Part shown: in pieces, positions 21,370 through 33,602 of the stretch
Layout of the letters: each line of letters starts with the position of its first letter
Numbering within the stretch: the first letter of the stretch is position 1
From: Ascidia mentula
Lineage: Eukaryota > Chordata > Ascidiacea > Phlebobranchia > Ascidiidae
Assembly (NCBI GenBank): GCA_947561715.1
Contig: OX387203.1
Coordinates: forward strand, 19,220,001 to 19,284,000
Length of the DNA: 64,000 bases
Direction: 5' to 3'
Translations under genes and position numbers: made by a program
Notes under the pieces: generated by a model
The model's database searches: none
What the model saw: only the letters and a program-made list of their open reading frames with translations
Told to the model about the DNA's origin: nothing

Positions 21370-22350
21370 AATTTTTTTAATGTCTGATGTACATAAAGTA
21401 TTGGGTCTATTGCTTGACTTCCAGCTTTCAAACAACTTGAAATATAGCTTAAAATGCATGAATTTCCTTTATTATTATTCCGTAACACATTTTCAGTCAT
21501 TTATAACACATAGTTTTTGCAATGTATTCTTCATTCGTCATTGCATTTGTGCATGTGCTGTCTTTCACAGCATCAATTCTTTTGTGACCTAGTTTGCAAA
21601 ATCTCGAATTAAAGGCTATTTAATCTTGTTTGGTCATAACAAATCAAATGTAATTATTTTGTGGCCTAATTACTGTATTTATTGCCACAGAAAGAAATGG
21701 TCCATTGCCGGTGGGTGATACTTCATACGAAAGCATTCCAGTACTCACACTGCTGAAACTGCCACATCCAACAATGTATTTCCTGTATGTACTGCACTAG
21801 TTTACCAGTACAGTAGTTCCTAATTGTGTTTGGCCATTAAATTTCAATACAAAACACTTTGCAAGGTCTTGTAGGCCACTTAACAGCACTTTTTTCATGT
21901 CATTTTCATGCTTTGGAGATAGCCATGATTTCTTACCATTATGCATGTGACTAATTAGCCTCGAATATTGATTAATTGAAACTTTTGTTATGTCATTGAG
22001 CATGTGTGCATACAAATGGGTGTTGCCATGACTGGTGCATGATGTTTCGGTGTAATTTATGTGAACCGCTTAAGGTTGGTGGCATCATTTTCTGCCTATT
22101 AGCTGTCCGTCTTGTAGCCCTGCTGATAAGGCCATTTTCTATGGTTCAGATGGTGTTGGTATAACAGCCATAACTCTGGGATCGATGATCAACCAGGTGT
22201 GAAACTTCACATTGTGATTAGGTGAATCTCCCATGTACTTTACGGCATGGGCCAATTGGGATTTTGGCCGGGTGCCCTACTATTGAAAGGGAAATTTCTT
22301 ATTTACTAAACAGAAAATGTATGTAAAATTTGCACTGAAATGTGTATATT
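21370..22350. repeat. Repeat family copy R2 (with Harbinger empty site)
   Basis: It parallels R1 without the transposon. The junction CATTTATAACACATAG at 21,498-21,513 is the pre-insertion form of the site occupied in R1. Confidence 0.7.
21691..21800 (+). other. Exon-like open frame in R2
   Basis: It has the same acceptor as R1 and a 36-codon frame (ERNGPLPVGDTSYES, ending YVLH) stopping at TAG. Confidence 0.2.
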
Positions 22351-22379
22351 TTAAATTTCTTAGGAGGGTTTAAAGCAGC

Positions 22380-23060
22380 TCCAATCACTTATTGCCCCCT
22401 ACTGACGAAAATGTTTTTTTAGATTTGAATTAAATGCTACTTAATCTTGCTACCAATCACAAAGAAATTTTTTTGTTAATTAATTGCTGTATTTATTGCC
22501 ACAGAAAGAAGTGGTCCATTGCCGGCGGGTGATTCTTCTTACGAAGGGATTCCAGTACTCACACTGCTGAAACTGCTGCAACCCACAATGTATTTCCTGT
22601 ATGTACTGCACTAGTTTACCTGTACAGTAGTTCCTAGTATGTTGCAGCATGGGACAATTGAGATTCAGGTTGGTAAGCCAACTATTTATGACTGCATATT
22701 TGTATTTCTATTAAATAAGTTTCGCAGGAGGGAAATGTCCACCTAGTGGTCCTCTGTCACAATATAATGATGATGTAACAAAGCAATCGGTGTAGCTTAG
22801 GAATCAATTTTACACTTGAGTAAGCACATATGCATGTACCATTGTTAAGGCGAATAGGAGCTAGTTTAAAGTTTTGGGCGTCCAAATCCGGTAGCTACTT
22901 GGTGCTGGGTGTTGTAGAACATTAAACTAAAAAGTCTGAAACTTCAGGCTATATTTGCAGGAAACTGAATCATTTAAGGGCCCAGTTGTTTGTGAAAGAA
23001 CAAGTGCTTTTTCATCCCCCAGTGTAGACATCACTGTGGGTAAAAGAACAACAAAAAATA
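22380..23060. repeat. Repeat family copy R3 (partial)
   Basis: It holds the ATTGCCACAG block and the later block with GAGTAAGCACATATGCATG, but lacks the middle portion of R1 and R2. Confidence 0.6.
22505..22614 (+). other. Exon-like open frame in R3
   Basis: The 36-codon frame has the same length as in R2 (ERSGPLPAGDSSYEG, ending YVLH) and stops at TAG at the same place. Confidence 0.2.
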
Positions 23061-23559
23061 TAAATTGTTTTTGCAGGAAAATTTATGGTTGAATTATTCT
23101 ATCTGTTGTGGTTTATTGCAAGGCCCATCTCTCCTCCAGAAAATAACACAAACGTTTGTTGCTGAATAATTCCATAAAGAGCCCTCCAGGGTCATCGCCA
23201 TATATGTCGTAAAGCATTCTTGTGTTAATCCCAACCAATGAATTCACATAACACTGCAACCAATCACCACTTCTGCTTCAATAATATGTGTAGTATTTAC
23301 CTACGTGTAAATATTGTTAAGTTGTCACAATTACAAGCCCACATAATCATAATAAGATAGCATTTATTCGATGTGCTTTGTATGTTGTAACGCAAGTAGT
23401 TTGGTCTTGTTGCATGGAAACAAATGAAATGTGTGGTTTCCATAATTAATGGTGCATTTCACTTTTTTGAAATTCTGTTTGTTATAAGTTTTGATAATCA
23501 GTTGTGTTTTTCTACGGTTGTTACTGACTGCACTTTTCTAAGTAATGTTTTACATTTCT

Positions 23560-25663
23560 CTTTTAATAAAGTCGTATATCTTTCATCCACCAGGGTGCGC
23601 TAGAGGTTCAAACATCCTGTTACCATGACAACTTTGGGGCGTGGGCGGAGCTCAACACATATAAGAAAATCTTGACTTATTCTGGCTTCCGTAAGATCAC
23701 CTACAAATCCCTACATACTGTAGCGTCTCGTGTTGGTCGTTAATAATTCCTTGTAGTAACCGCATGTTGTGTAAAGTCACCGCCAATTTATTCAAACCGT
23801 CAGACTGTTGCCACATTGTCGCCAATGTATGTATTGTGTATCGTTTTCTCGTCGTTTCACTCTCCTTTTGTTTTGCAATCACGGAACTCGTACCTGCACC
23901 GCCGATAACAACCATTGCTTGAAACGTCTAATAATTCTTTTTCTTTTACACCTTCGTCCTTTATAAGCCATCACATTCTCAATCATGATATGTTGAGATA
24001 TATATGTTCATTTGTTGTTATGTTGACAACCTGATCACCGCATAAATACTGAGGCTTTAAAATACTCTGTACACTGTATGAATAAAACATTGCGGATTTT
24101 TAGTTGCGTTTGCTACTGTGGAGACGTTGTTTCAAGCGTATGGGATAGCGAGTTTGAACGTTTTATCATTCCGCGTTTGTGGGACGAACAGATTGCACGA
24201 GTCGGTCATTTGATTTGAAATAGAGATGATCGTTTTCCGTTCACAGCATTGAAACAGAGCTTACTTAAATTTTATGAGTCTCAGGAACAGGTTCGGTTGA
24301 CGAAATTGCTGAATTCCTCTTGTTCCGACAACAAGCGCCCAACTGAACTTCTAAGTAAGATGAAATCTTGCCGTCGAATTATGGGGAATTAAGTGCGTCT
24401 TCCACCGCTTTGCTTAAAAAGTTACTGTTGGATCGGTTACCGAAAAAAAAACGGTTAATTCTTTCCGCCAGTATGCACTTGAGTTTAGACGAATTAGCTG
24501 AGAAAGCAGATAGCATGATGATGATTAATTCGCCTAATTTGTTTATGCAAAATGAACAGCGGCATCCGTGTCTAATGCCGTTCCATTGTCGTCGCCTTCT
24601 ATTGTTAATTCTCAAACAATTGTTAACTACAGTTTTGACAAACGTTTGATGAAGCTAACAGAGGATATTCAGACGATTAAACTCTTCAAACGGCCAGTTT
24701 TCTGAATGCTTCACAAGTATCAGATAGGCAGGAAAACAACTCTCAACAACAGAGTTTTCCCAGACGCAGGAATAACGTTCAAAGCAATTCGAACCCTAGA
24801 CCACAGAATAACCAGCCATCAAGTAGTTTTCAGAGTAGAAACCGCTTTAATCAGCCAAATGCTTCTGGGTTTCATGGTATGGCACCAGCAAAGTTGTGTT
24901 ACTACCATTCGACCTAAGGCAGTGCGGCTAGATCATGCCAGCCTGGTAGTGCCATGTATTTAATAAACAAGGTAGAAGGTGATGAATCGGCAGGGTCAAC
25001 ATTGTTTTATTAGCAACAAAACTTTCACCGTACTGGACAGGATTAATCGATTGCAATTCCTTGTTGATTCTGGAAATGACGTTAGTATCATTCCATGTTG
25101 GTTTTCTCCACGTTTGTCTCGACCACAATCAGGTAGATTATTTGGTGCATCTGGAGTCACATTTAAGTCTTTTGGTGATGTGTCTTTATCGGTTGACTTT
25201 GGTTTAAAGCGAAGCTTGCGCTGGATATTTTTGGTTTGCGATATTGAGAAGCCAATTCTTGGTGCTGATTTTCTTGATCACTTTGATATACTTGTTGACA
25301 CTCGACGAAAGAAATTAATTCCGACGGAAAGCCGAGACCCGAGGGTTCGTTAAACGCCACAAGTGTTATTATCGTCACCGATCCCAAGCTTGTGCGAAAT
25401 TGCAGAAATCATAACCGTCCCATGTTTACGTTGTCCAAAGCAAACAAAATCTTGATCCAATTTTCAATGCCGATGTTCCAGGTGATAAATTATCTACGGA
25501 CGAGACATGCGGTGATAACGCTAGCAATGATTGCATTTAACAAACGCTTAACAAATTTGAAGCTGTTTTAAAGGAATTTTTAACCACCAATACTAGACGC
25601 TATAATACTATGTGATAATTTTGTGCAGCTTAAAGTTGGGTTTTTGTAGTAAAACAAGTCAAT
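23560..25663 (+). mobile_element. Old Ty3/Gypsy fossil (Mag-like), 5' part
   Basis: An LTR-like stretch (about 23,560-24,150, with CACCAGGGTGCGCTAGAGG and AATAAAAC) precedes gag traces (about 24,170-24,650) and a retropepsin-like region (about 25,000-25,350) with the motif LVDSGNDVSIIP and the distal motif ILGADFL. This is the usual Mag-clade order. No RT or integrase is left, and the copy is broken many times. A younger Ty3/Gypsy element begins at its right edge. LTR borders are uncertain. Confidence 0.6.
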
Positions 25664-26304
25664 TGTTACGGAATTATTTCGGCAGCTTTGCAATTAAGCG
25701 GTTTTTGGGTGGCGATGTTATCCCCCAATTAACCCTTCTACCTAATTAGGTACTTTGCACAAAACTGCCTCCCTAATTCTGATACTGTCCAGAACCCTGC
25801 AATAACGGCTCACCACGAAGCCAAAGTAACCCAGGCTGATTTAACTTATTGGACGTCGTGTTCAACTATAAAACGAATAAAAACAGTACAAATGACACTG
25901 GCCAAGATCTCAATTATCCACAACACCGTAAAAGAGATGCTCACTACACGACGCCCAGAAGAAGACTCGCTAGGTTTAGGGAAATCCTTCGCTACAACAG
26001 AATCACCAACCAATCAGGATGCGCCTTCTTGACACGCGGCACATCCGGGGCACACAAAAACAAACGGAGCGTAAAATAATAGGAAGAAGAGGGGAGACGG
26101 AGGTAACAAAATAGTGTGGTGAAAATAGGTGAAGTGCGAGACTTAAAGCAATATACGTGCATAAAACAATATAATAAATAAGGTGGTAACAACGAAAGAA
26201 AACAGTGAAATTACAAGGTGCCAGCAAGAAAGGTGAAAACAATGAAATACATACAATAACTAACAAAAGTGAAAGGTGACGTGAAGGAAATAAAATTCGT
26301 AACA
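25664..26304 (-). repeat. 3' LTR of the Ty3/Gypsy element
   Basis: 641 bp, starting TGTTACGGAATT and ending CGTAACA as read on the plus strand (TG...CA ends). Confidence 0.9.
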
Positions 26305-26312
26305 CTCCCCCC
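26305..26312 (-). other. Polypurine tract of the Ty3/Gypsy element
   Basis: GGGGGGAG on the minus strand directly abuts the 3' LTR, the position where plus-strand DNA synthesis is primed. Confidence 0.6.
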
Positions 26313-26348
26313 AACCCAAGAATTGTCCTACTCCTGTTGGACATTGGT

Positions 26349-29300
26349 CTACACGTGTGTCTCCGACGAGAATCGAACTGGCCGGCGTCGGGTCCGTGTA
26401 GACCTTCTGCATCCGCCCAAATTATCCGGTGAACTCGATACCTCTCCATTGTCCACTCGGGTTGTATTTGGCCTAAATACATACACCAACGTAGGTTGTT
26501 GATCTTCAGCCTGCGGAGGTTCCGCCGTTTGCTCAGCGGGCATTGGGAATGTATCTGTGGTCGGTTTCAGCCGATTGAAATGGACAGTCTGTTGTTTACC
26601 AGTCCCATCTTCAATGACATAGTTCACAGGCCCGCGTACTTCGACCACTCGGTACGGACCTTTGTAGGGATACTGCAATTTCTTGCACCGACCTACGGGA
26701 ACGACCGGGTTCGTTAACAGCACATAGTCTCCCATCGAGTATGGCTTTCCCCGTTGTCGCAAGTTGTAGCGGTCTTCCATACGCTTGCGCTGTGTCATAA
26801 GACATTCCCTGACAATTTCTTCGCCCAGCTCTAGGCCGTCGCGTAACTGGTCGATCTCCACTCCGTAAGATCGTCTTGAATCTTCTCGGAGGGATCCCAA
26901 TAAATCTGCCGGAAGGCGCAACGGTCGGCCGGTCAGAAGGGTGTGCGGAGCTTCTCCCGTTGCTTCATGGGTGCTTGCGTTGTAAGCCGCGACTACTCCT
27001 GGCAACGCCTCGTCCCATCGTCGTTCGTCTTTCTGTATGTAATTTCTTATCATTGTTATAATGGTCTTATTGTTGCGTTCGACACCGCCATTTCCGGGCG
27101 CGTGATAAGACGTCGTACGGCTTTTCTTACAGCCCATCAGGCGCAACAGCTCGGAAAACAGGTGACTTTCAAAATTTGTCCCTCTATCGGAATGGACCGT
27201 TTCCGGGACGCCGTGCACCGTAAACCAATTGCGGTAAAGCAAGCTAGCGGTCTCATTTGCGGTTTGGTGTCGCATCGGCCACGCTCTAACGTATTTCGTG
27301 AAAAGGTCGCAGGCTACCAGTATAAATTGGTAACCCGACCGGGTAAGTGGTAGTGGCCCAATAACATCTACTTCAATCCTTTGCATGGGTTTATCCTCAT
27401 GCGAAGGTATAAGCGGCGCTTGAAAATGTTGCGTTGGCTTTTTGTTGTATTGGCACGTTATACAGTTGCGACAAAACGTCTCGACAGATTCGCGCCATTT
27501 ATGCCAATAAAACCGCTCGGAAACTTTTGCTAACGTTTTGGCAATGCCCAAATGTCCCCCTCCATGTACATCATCATGTAAGCTGGACGTCGCTTCCCAG
27601 ACCAGGCTTGTCGGCAAAACGATTTTTAAATCATCCTCCCAAGAGGAGTTTCCGCGCCAACAAAGAATGTCCGCCTTCAGTAACAAGCCACTATAACAGG
27701 ACCAGTAGTGGCCAATCGCGGCGGATTCTCGCTTGACCGCTTTAAATTTCGGGCGTATACCTCTCTTGACCCATTCTCTTACGGCAGCTAGCTCCGGGTC
27801 GTTACTCTGCCGCTCCAGCAGCTCGTTCCACGGCGTTAACCTGTTCAATCCCTCGGCCTTCATCCGCTATCTTGTATGGACATTCTGGATCATCCTCCAG
27901 GGAGTCTAGACGGGAAAGTGCGTCCGCGTTACGGTGTTTGCTTCCCTCCCTGTGATGTATATCAAAATCATAGGCGGAGAGATGTTCGACCCAGCGCGCG
28001 CATTGCCCGTATAATTCTTTTGACTTCCACAGCCACCTCAACGAGGAATGGTCAGTCCGTAACATAAATTTTTGATCAAGGAGATAGCAACGGTAAAGCT
28101 TGGTCGCAAATATTACAGCGAGCAGCTCTTATCGCGTGGTCGTGTAGTTGCGCTCTGACCTATTTAGGGTACGGCTGCCATAAGCCACAACACACTCCTT
28201 ACCGTCAACTTCCTGGGAAAGGCGCATCCCACGGCAGTATCGGATGCGTCCGTGTCAAGTATGAATGACTTATTGAAGTTAGGGTAACAAAGGATCGGAG
28301 CGGTCGTGAGGTACCGTTTCAACTGAGCGAAGGCCTCCTGGCATTGGTCGTCCCACTGGAACTGCTTTCCTTTTTCTGTCTGCCTGTGGAGGGGACCTGC
28401 GATCTTCGCATAGTCACGAATAAATTTGCGATAGTAAGATGTTAGGCCTAAAAACTGCCGGATCTCCTTCACATTACGCGGTGTGGGCCATTCGGAAACC
28501 GACTGTACTTTGTTGGGGTCGCATCGTATTCCGTCCTTCGACAATACGTGACCTAAAAAAGCCACCTCCTCTTTGAAAAGCGAACACTTAGACGGCTTTA
28601 ACGTCAGCCCCGCGGTTTGAATTCTCTCTAGGACGTCAGCTAGTCGATATAAGTGTTGCTCGAAAGTATTGGAGTAAACAATAATGTCATCCAGATACGC
28701 TAAGGCACCCCGCCACTCGATTCCGCTTAATACCATGCGCATTAAGCGTTGAAAGGTCGCTGCCGAATTACATAGACCCATAGGCATTACTTTAAATTCA
28801 AACAGGCCGACGTGACTGGTAAACGCAGTTTTCTCTTGCGAAGAGGCACCCATAGCGACCTGCCAATAGCCAAATTTCAGGTCTAGCGTAGAAAAATACG
28901 CCGCGTTCGACATTTGGTCAAGGCTGTCGTCTATCCGGGGGATCGGGTAACTGTTCTTTTTAGTTAGCTCGTTTAGCTTGCGATAATCGACACAAAAACG
29001 AGTCTCACCGGATTTCTTCCGAACCAACACGATCGGACTGCTCCACGGCGATTTAGACGGCCGAATCAGTCCTTGTTTGTCCATTTCTGCCAAAATCTCT
29101 TCCACTTTCGCCTTGTTGTGGTGGGGCATGCGGCGGGGTGGCTGTCGCACTGGAGCGTTATTTCCTGTGTCGATCACGTGACGCACCACATCCGTGCGTC
29201 CAAGGTCAACGTCAGATGTTGAGAAGGCGTCCTGGTTGGCGCGAAGAAGGGCAAACAGCTCTGCTCTTTGTTCTTCAGTTAGGTGGTTTCCGATCTCAGC

Positions 29301-30110
29301 TTGCTCTACAATGCACGGGTCACGATTATCCGCTGTTTCGTGTGGTGACACCGAACAAATTTCTGCGCAGCCGCCAAAACAATCCGGGTGTTTACATTTC
29401 GCCGACGATCCATCGACTACCACACATGCGCCAGACATTGCCAAAGGCATAAACAGGCGATGCCTGGGCGATCCTTGACCCGCTTGGTATTTCTACCGCT
29501 TCGTCCCCCAAATTCGCGACATAGACCCCAACAGTGTTACTCTGCGCCATCGTTATACTCGTAGCCGTCAACAACCCATATTTTTCCACAAACCCGTCTA
29601 TCTTCTCAGTTAGAAAAGGGGTTTTCCCGGTGTGCGGCTTTTGGCAAAAGTTTGCTGTTACACATACCTCGGTAAACGCGGGGATGGTGACATCGTCGAC
29701 GACGTACACCTCGGAAGGTTGTGGCAACGGCACCGGAGAATGCGAGAGTGGCACGCTTACATCCCCTGCTGTTAGTACGTTGGCTTCGTAGCAGATCTGG
29801 CATTTGTTTGACTGGAGGAAAGGTCGTGTGTAAGATTGTCCACAATGTAAAAACTCGCGTGAGTCATCAATCCTCCCACTCGGAGGGGAAGCTCGACGCA
29901 GCCTTTTACCGCCAATTGCTGTCCGCCAGCCCCGACCAAGTTCTTCTTTGAGCACCTGTTTACCCGGTCGTGATACTCGGCGCTTAAGGAATGCCACTTT
30001 AGGGTATTAATCAAGCAGACACTGGACCCGGTGTCCAACAACGCACACATCCTCGTCCGGTCGACCAGTAAGTTGACAAACCGCAACGGCGCTGCGGGTG
30101 TAGCGGGTTT
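26349..30110 (-). pseudogene. pol region of the Ty3/Gypsy element
   Basis: From right to left: protease (LLDTGSS), reverse transcriptase (FCVDYRKLN; LDLKFGYWQV; YLDDIIVYS), RNase H, and integrase with an H-H-C-C zinc-binding head (HLGIAKTL; CRNCITC) and catalytic core (VDVIGPLPL; HSDRGTNFES). A typical Gypsy C-terminal tail follows (YKGPYRVVEV). The region is treated as a fossil. Confidence 0.9.
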
Positions 30111-30179
30111 TTGTACCGACTTTGGCGCCAAACATTTGGGTGCATCTCGAGTTATACGTTTTTGGTCGAAGTGACATTT

Positions 30180-31021
30180 TATCTCCGGTGCGCGACGAAT
30201 CGATCTGGAAAACGCAGGTGTACATGGTATGTTTTGACGTCTCGTGTCGACGTCCTTTGTGCGCATACCAGTGTGCGGGCAGTCGCGCCGCATATGGCCC
30301 AGTCCACCGCAACCGTAGAAGTCCGTGCTCGCACGTTGTTGTATTGTGGTCGTTCGCGCTTTATGGCATACACTTGAGCTTGTAACGCCGCTAAGGTGTC
30401 CTCGAGTTGTGTGTTCTTTTCCTTGGACCGTTTCTCCATGTCTTCTAACTTTTTTAGTACTAATTCCATCTCTGATGCTCTTGTGTTCACTGCAGCGACT
30501 TGGACAAAGCTCGGTGTTTGCGTATTGACAACGACTTGAGCTGCGGCTCTGAATGATCGCTCATACTTGATGGTGATCGGGATAGTGTCCGCGAGGCGCC
30601 GGTCTTGCAAGCCTTGCAATAAGGTAATGTACAGAACCTCATTTTTAAGGGCAGCTTCAGCGGAGTTGCTGTAGGCGCCATCGCCCATTGCCTGCAGGGC
30701 GTAAACGAATTCACGTGCTGATTCGCCAGGTAATTGCACGCGCCTTATCAGCTCGGCGCGTTGACGCTCTGTGTGTTGACCAGTAGCCCTTTGGCGCAAT
30801 GCGCGTTCTTTGAGGTCTTTGTAGGAAACCTCGAACAAGTTTGCGTCTTTTTCTTGTATTGCCCATTTCAAGTCGTTGTCAATGCTTGCCAGGAACAGGT
30901 GTCGTTTCATTTCTTCTGAGGCCTCGACGCTCGTACAATATGACTCAAATACATTAAAATACTGTCCTAGGTCAGCTCCCGGCCGTAAAGGCGGAGGTTG
31001 CATTAAAACATTAGAAGCCAT
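30180..31021 (-). pseudogene. gag region of the Ty3/Gypsy element
   Basis: A retrotransposon gag-like region of about 280 codons: PPPLRPGADLGQYFNVFESY near the start, then RVQLPGESAREFVYALQAM, a long coiled-coil-like stretch (LKKLEDMEKRSKEK) and a zinc-knuckle-like end. The start ATG follows the primer site by about 90 bp. Confidence 0.8.
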
Positions 31022-31110
31022 TGTTAAGAAAAACCAACCTTTAAAGTATCATAAAACCAAAATACATGTAGGGAGTCTTCCCAGTAAAACCAGCCGGTTG
31101 TAGTGACAGG

Positions 31111-31128
31111 GTCCTGGCGTGCTCGCCA
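31111..31128 (-). other. Probable tRNA primer-binding site
   Basis: Three bases inside the 5' LTR the minus strand reads TGGCGAGCACGCCAGGAC, complementary to a tRNA 3' end finishing in CCA. The tRNA identity was not determined. Confidence 0.45.
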
Positions 31129-31131
31129 AGT

Positions 31132-31786
31132 TGTTACGGAATTATTTCGGCAGCTTTGCAATTAAGCGGTTAGATGTTTTTGGGTGGCGATGTTATCCCC
31201 CAATTAACCCTTCTACCTAATTTGGTACTTTGCACAAAACTGCCTCCCTAATTCTGATACTGTCCAGAACCCTGCAATAACGGCTCACCACGAGGCCAAA
31301 GTAACCCAGGCTGATTTAACTTATTGGACGTCGTGTTCAACTATAAAACGAATAAAAACAGTACAAATGACACTGGCCAAGATCTCAATTATCCACAACA
31401 CCGTAAAAGAGATGCTCACTACACGACGCCCAGAAGAAGACTCGCTAGGTTTAGGGAAATCCTTCGCTACAACACAATCACCAACCAATCAGGATGCGCC
31501 TTCTCGACACGCGGCACATCCGGGGCACACAAAAACAAACGGAGCGTAAAATAATAGGAAGAAGAGGGGAGACGGAGGTAACAAAATAGTGTGGTGAAAA
31601 TAGGTGAAGTGCGAGACTTAAAGCAATATACGTGCGTAAAACAATATAATAAATAAGGTGGTAACAACGAAAGAAAACAGTGAAATTACAAGGTGCCAGG
31701 TGCCAGCAAGAAAGGTGAAAACAATGAAATACATACAATACTTAACAATAGTGAAAGGTGACGTGAAGGAAATAAAATTCGTTACA
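31132..31786 (-). repeat. 5' LTR of the Ty3/Gypsy element
   Basis: 655 bp; matches the 3' LTR apart from a few substitutions and two short length differences. Confidence 0.9.
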
Positions 31787-31790
31787 CAAT

Positions 31791-33137
31791 CAAATGTAAA
31801 TTTATGTGTTATTTTATAAAAATATCCATCTTTACTACGTAGAATGTTATAAAATTGAGGTTATTGGTTTATAATAATTTAGCTGCCATTCAGTTTGTAG
31901 CAATTACTCTAAACCAGGCCATGTAGTGCTTGGGAATTAAATTTCTCTGTCATTTGGGGAGAAACTACCACAGTAAATGTATCGCCTAGCAACCACATGA
32001 TATTGGGACACTACCTGGCAGTAAAACTTCAAACACACAAATGAACACAGCCTTTGTTCTACATGAGATGATTGCATTGCATTTCCAGTTTTTTATAAAA
32101 CTGACAGTTTATTTCTTTCAGGGATGAGTTTCCACCCGACCATGGAAGTGAGCTGCAGAGTGGGGTTCATTATAGCTGATGTCGATAAAAGTGAATCAAG
32201 ATCCTCCAAGCAGGATTGTTCTCTAAATCCTATTCAAACTTACTGATGTTCCAGATCACTTGGCAAGGGATTAAATGATTTCCGCAATAAAACGATTATT
32301 TGTAAAGTCTGGGTTTAAAGATCTGACGGAAAACAGTTCCATGTTCATCAACTCAGCTCCATAATCAAAAACACAATAGTCTGATAATTTTTATTTGCAA
32401 GACATGCTACATGATTTGGAGTACCGACATAGGTAAATGCGATAATGACGTAACGAAATTTCATATCGCCCGAAAGATTTCGCCTCAAGTTCACAATTAA
32501 ACCCCAAAATTGAGTTTCGACTGTGTGTTTTCTTCATGCAGCTGTCATCATTATTTTTTTGTATTGAGTCACAATAGCCCTCCTTCATGAGTCACAAGTT
32601 CCATCAAGTTTGGTAAACAAGCAAAACTACCTCTAGGTGATAAATGTGGAACTCCTCAAACACTTTATTTAGGATTTAATTTGTGAGATGGGGATTACAA
32701 CGAAACAAAACATAACGCTGAGTCCTAGTGAAAATCTACACAACCCCAAACCAAGTGTAGAAACCTGTAAAAAGTAGAAACAAACCGATCGGAAACGAAT
32801 TAAATTGTTTATTGTCGGGGTATGTCCCCGCTGAGCTACCGTGGGGTACGACTACGTCTCAGGCCTCGCACCCAAGGGGAGTCTCGATGGCAACACGGCC
32901 TCGTAGGCAACTTGCCTCGTCTATCTCAAGGTTTACTGTTGGAGTTAAAGAACTCCTTTACACAAGTCTGTGCGTCTTCTAAATAGTCTAACTCCCGACT
33001 AAACACACACATCCACCAAGCTTCAAACCAGTCCAAAGTTGTTCATAAATCCATTTATTGTCGATATTCCAGTACTATTTACAGCACAGAAGTTTCTTCA
33101 AAACATGGACAGTACTAAAGCAGAACCAACAGACTAG
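31791..33137. other. Stretch without a supported gene
   Basis: AT-rich on the left. A more GC-rich patch (about 32,810-32,940, with GTCGGGGTATGTCCCCGC) may belong to an unrecognised repeat. No exon could be supported. Confidence 0.35.
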
Positions 33138-33141
33138 ACCC

Positions 33142-33598
33142 TGTAACGTTTATGCTGTGACGTAATGTTCACATTTACGTAACTTTCCATTAGGTAATGG
33201 AGAGTGACTTGCAGTTTTGTACCGCCCAGATAAATACCACAGTTCTCGGAACTGCCCAGGGAGAATTGATCGTAATCGCATAATGATAGTATCGTAGCTC
33301 ACGTGAACGCATAATTCAAGTGCGTATAAGTTCTAAGTTCTTGTGGTCACAATTTTCCACATCGTGGAATCGCCACTCTGCGCTGGGCTTTTGCCTAGTG
33401 TAGTTTCACCAATCTGTTCTACATTTTGGCGTGCTTGTGGGACCAAAAACGTCTGATTCCCACATATCTGTGTTGTGTCTTGGTGTATTCTGAATAAAAC
33501 AAACTAACCCAAGTTTGGTTTATCTGGAGTCTGGAGTCAGAAGTCGGGAAACAAATTCAATTGCAGCTGAACACGTAATCAAAACACCAATTTCTACA
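33142..33598. mobile_element. Probable solo LTR
   Basis: A 457-bp segment starts TGTAACG and ends TTTCTACA, with the identical 4-bp flanks ACCC on both sides (33,138-33,141 and 33,599-33,602). It contains AATAAAAC near its end. The TG...CA ends and TSD fit a solo LTR, but no partner LTR is present and 4-bp matches can be chance. Confidence 0.45.
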
Positions 33599-33602
33599 AC
33601 CC

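Larger units (their letters stand above)
25664..31786 (-). mobile_element. Ty3/Gypsy LTR retrotransposon
   Basis: A 6.1-kb element on the minus strand, flanked by the 4-bp duplication CAAT (25,660-25,663 and 31,787-31,790). Order from its 5' end (right) is LTR, primer-binding site, gag, protease, RT (YLDD motif), RNase H, integrase, purine tract, LTR. The LTRs differ by only about 1-2% plus two small length differences, so insertion was recent. The coding region looks broken in a few places (roughly three to five), although a gag-pol frame change is normal for the family. It inserted at or beside the older Gypsy fossil. Confidence 0.93.
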
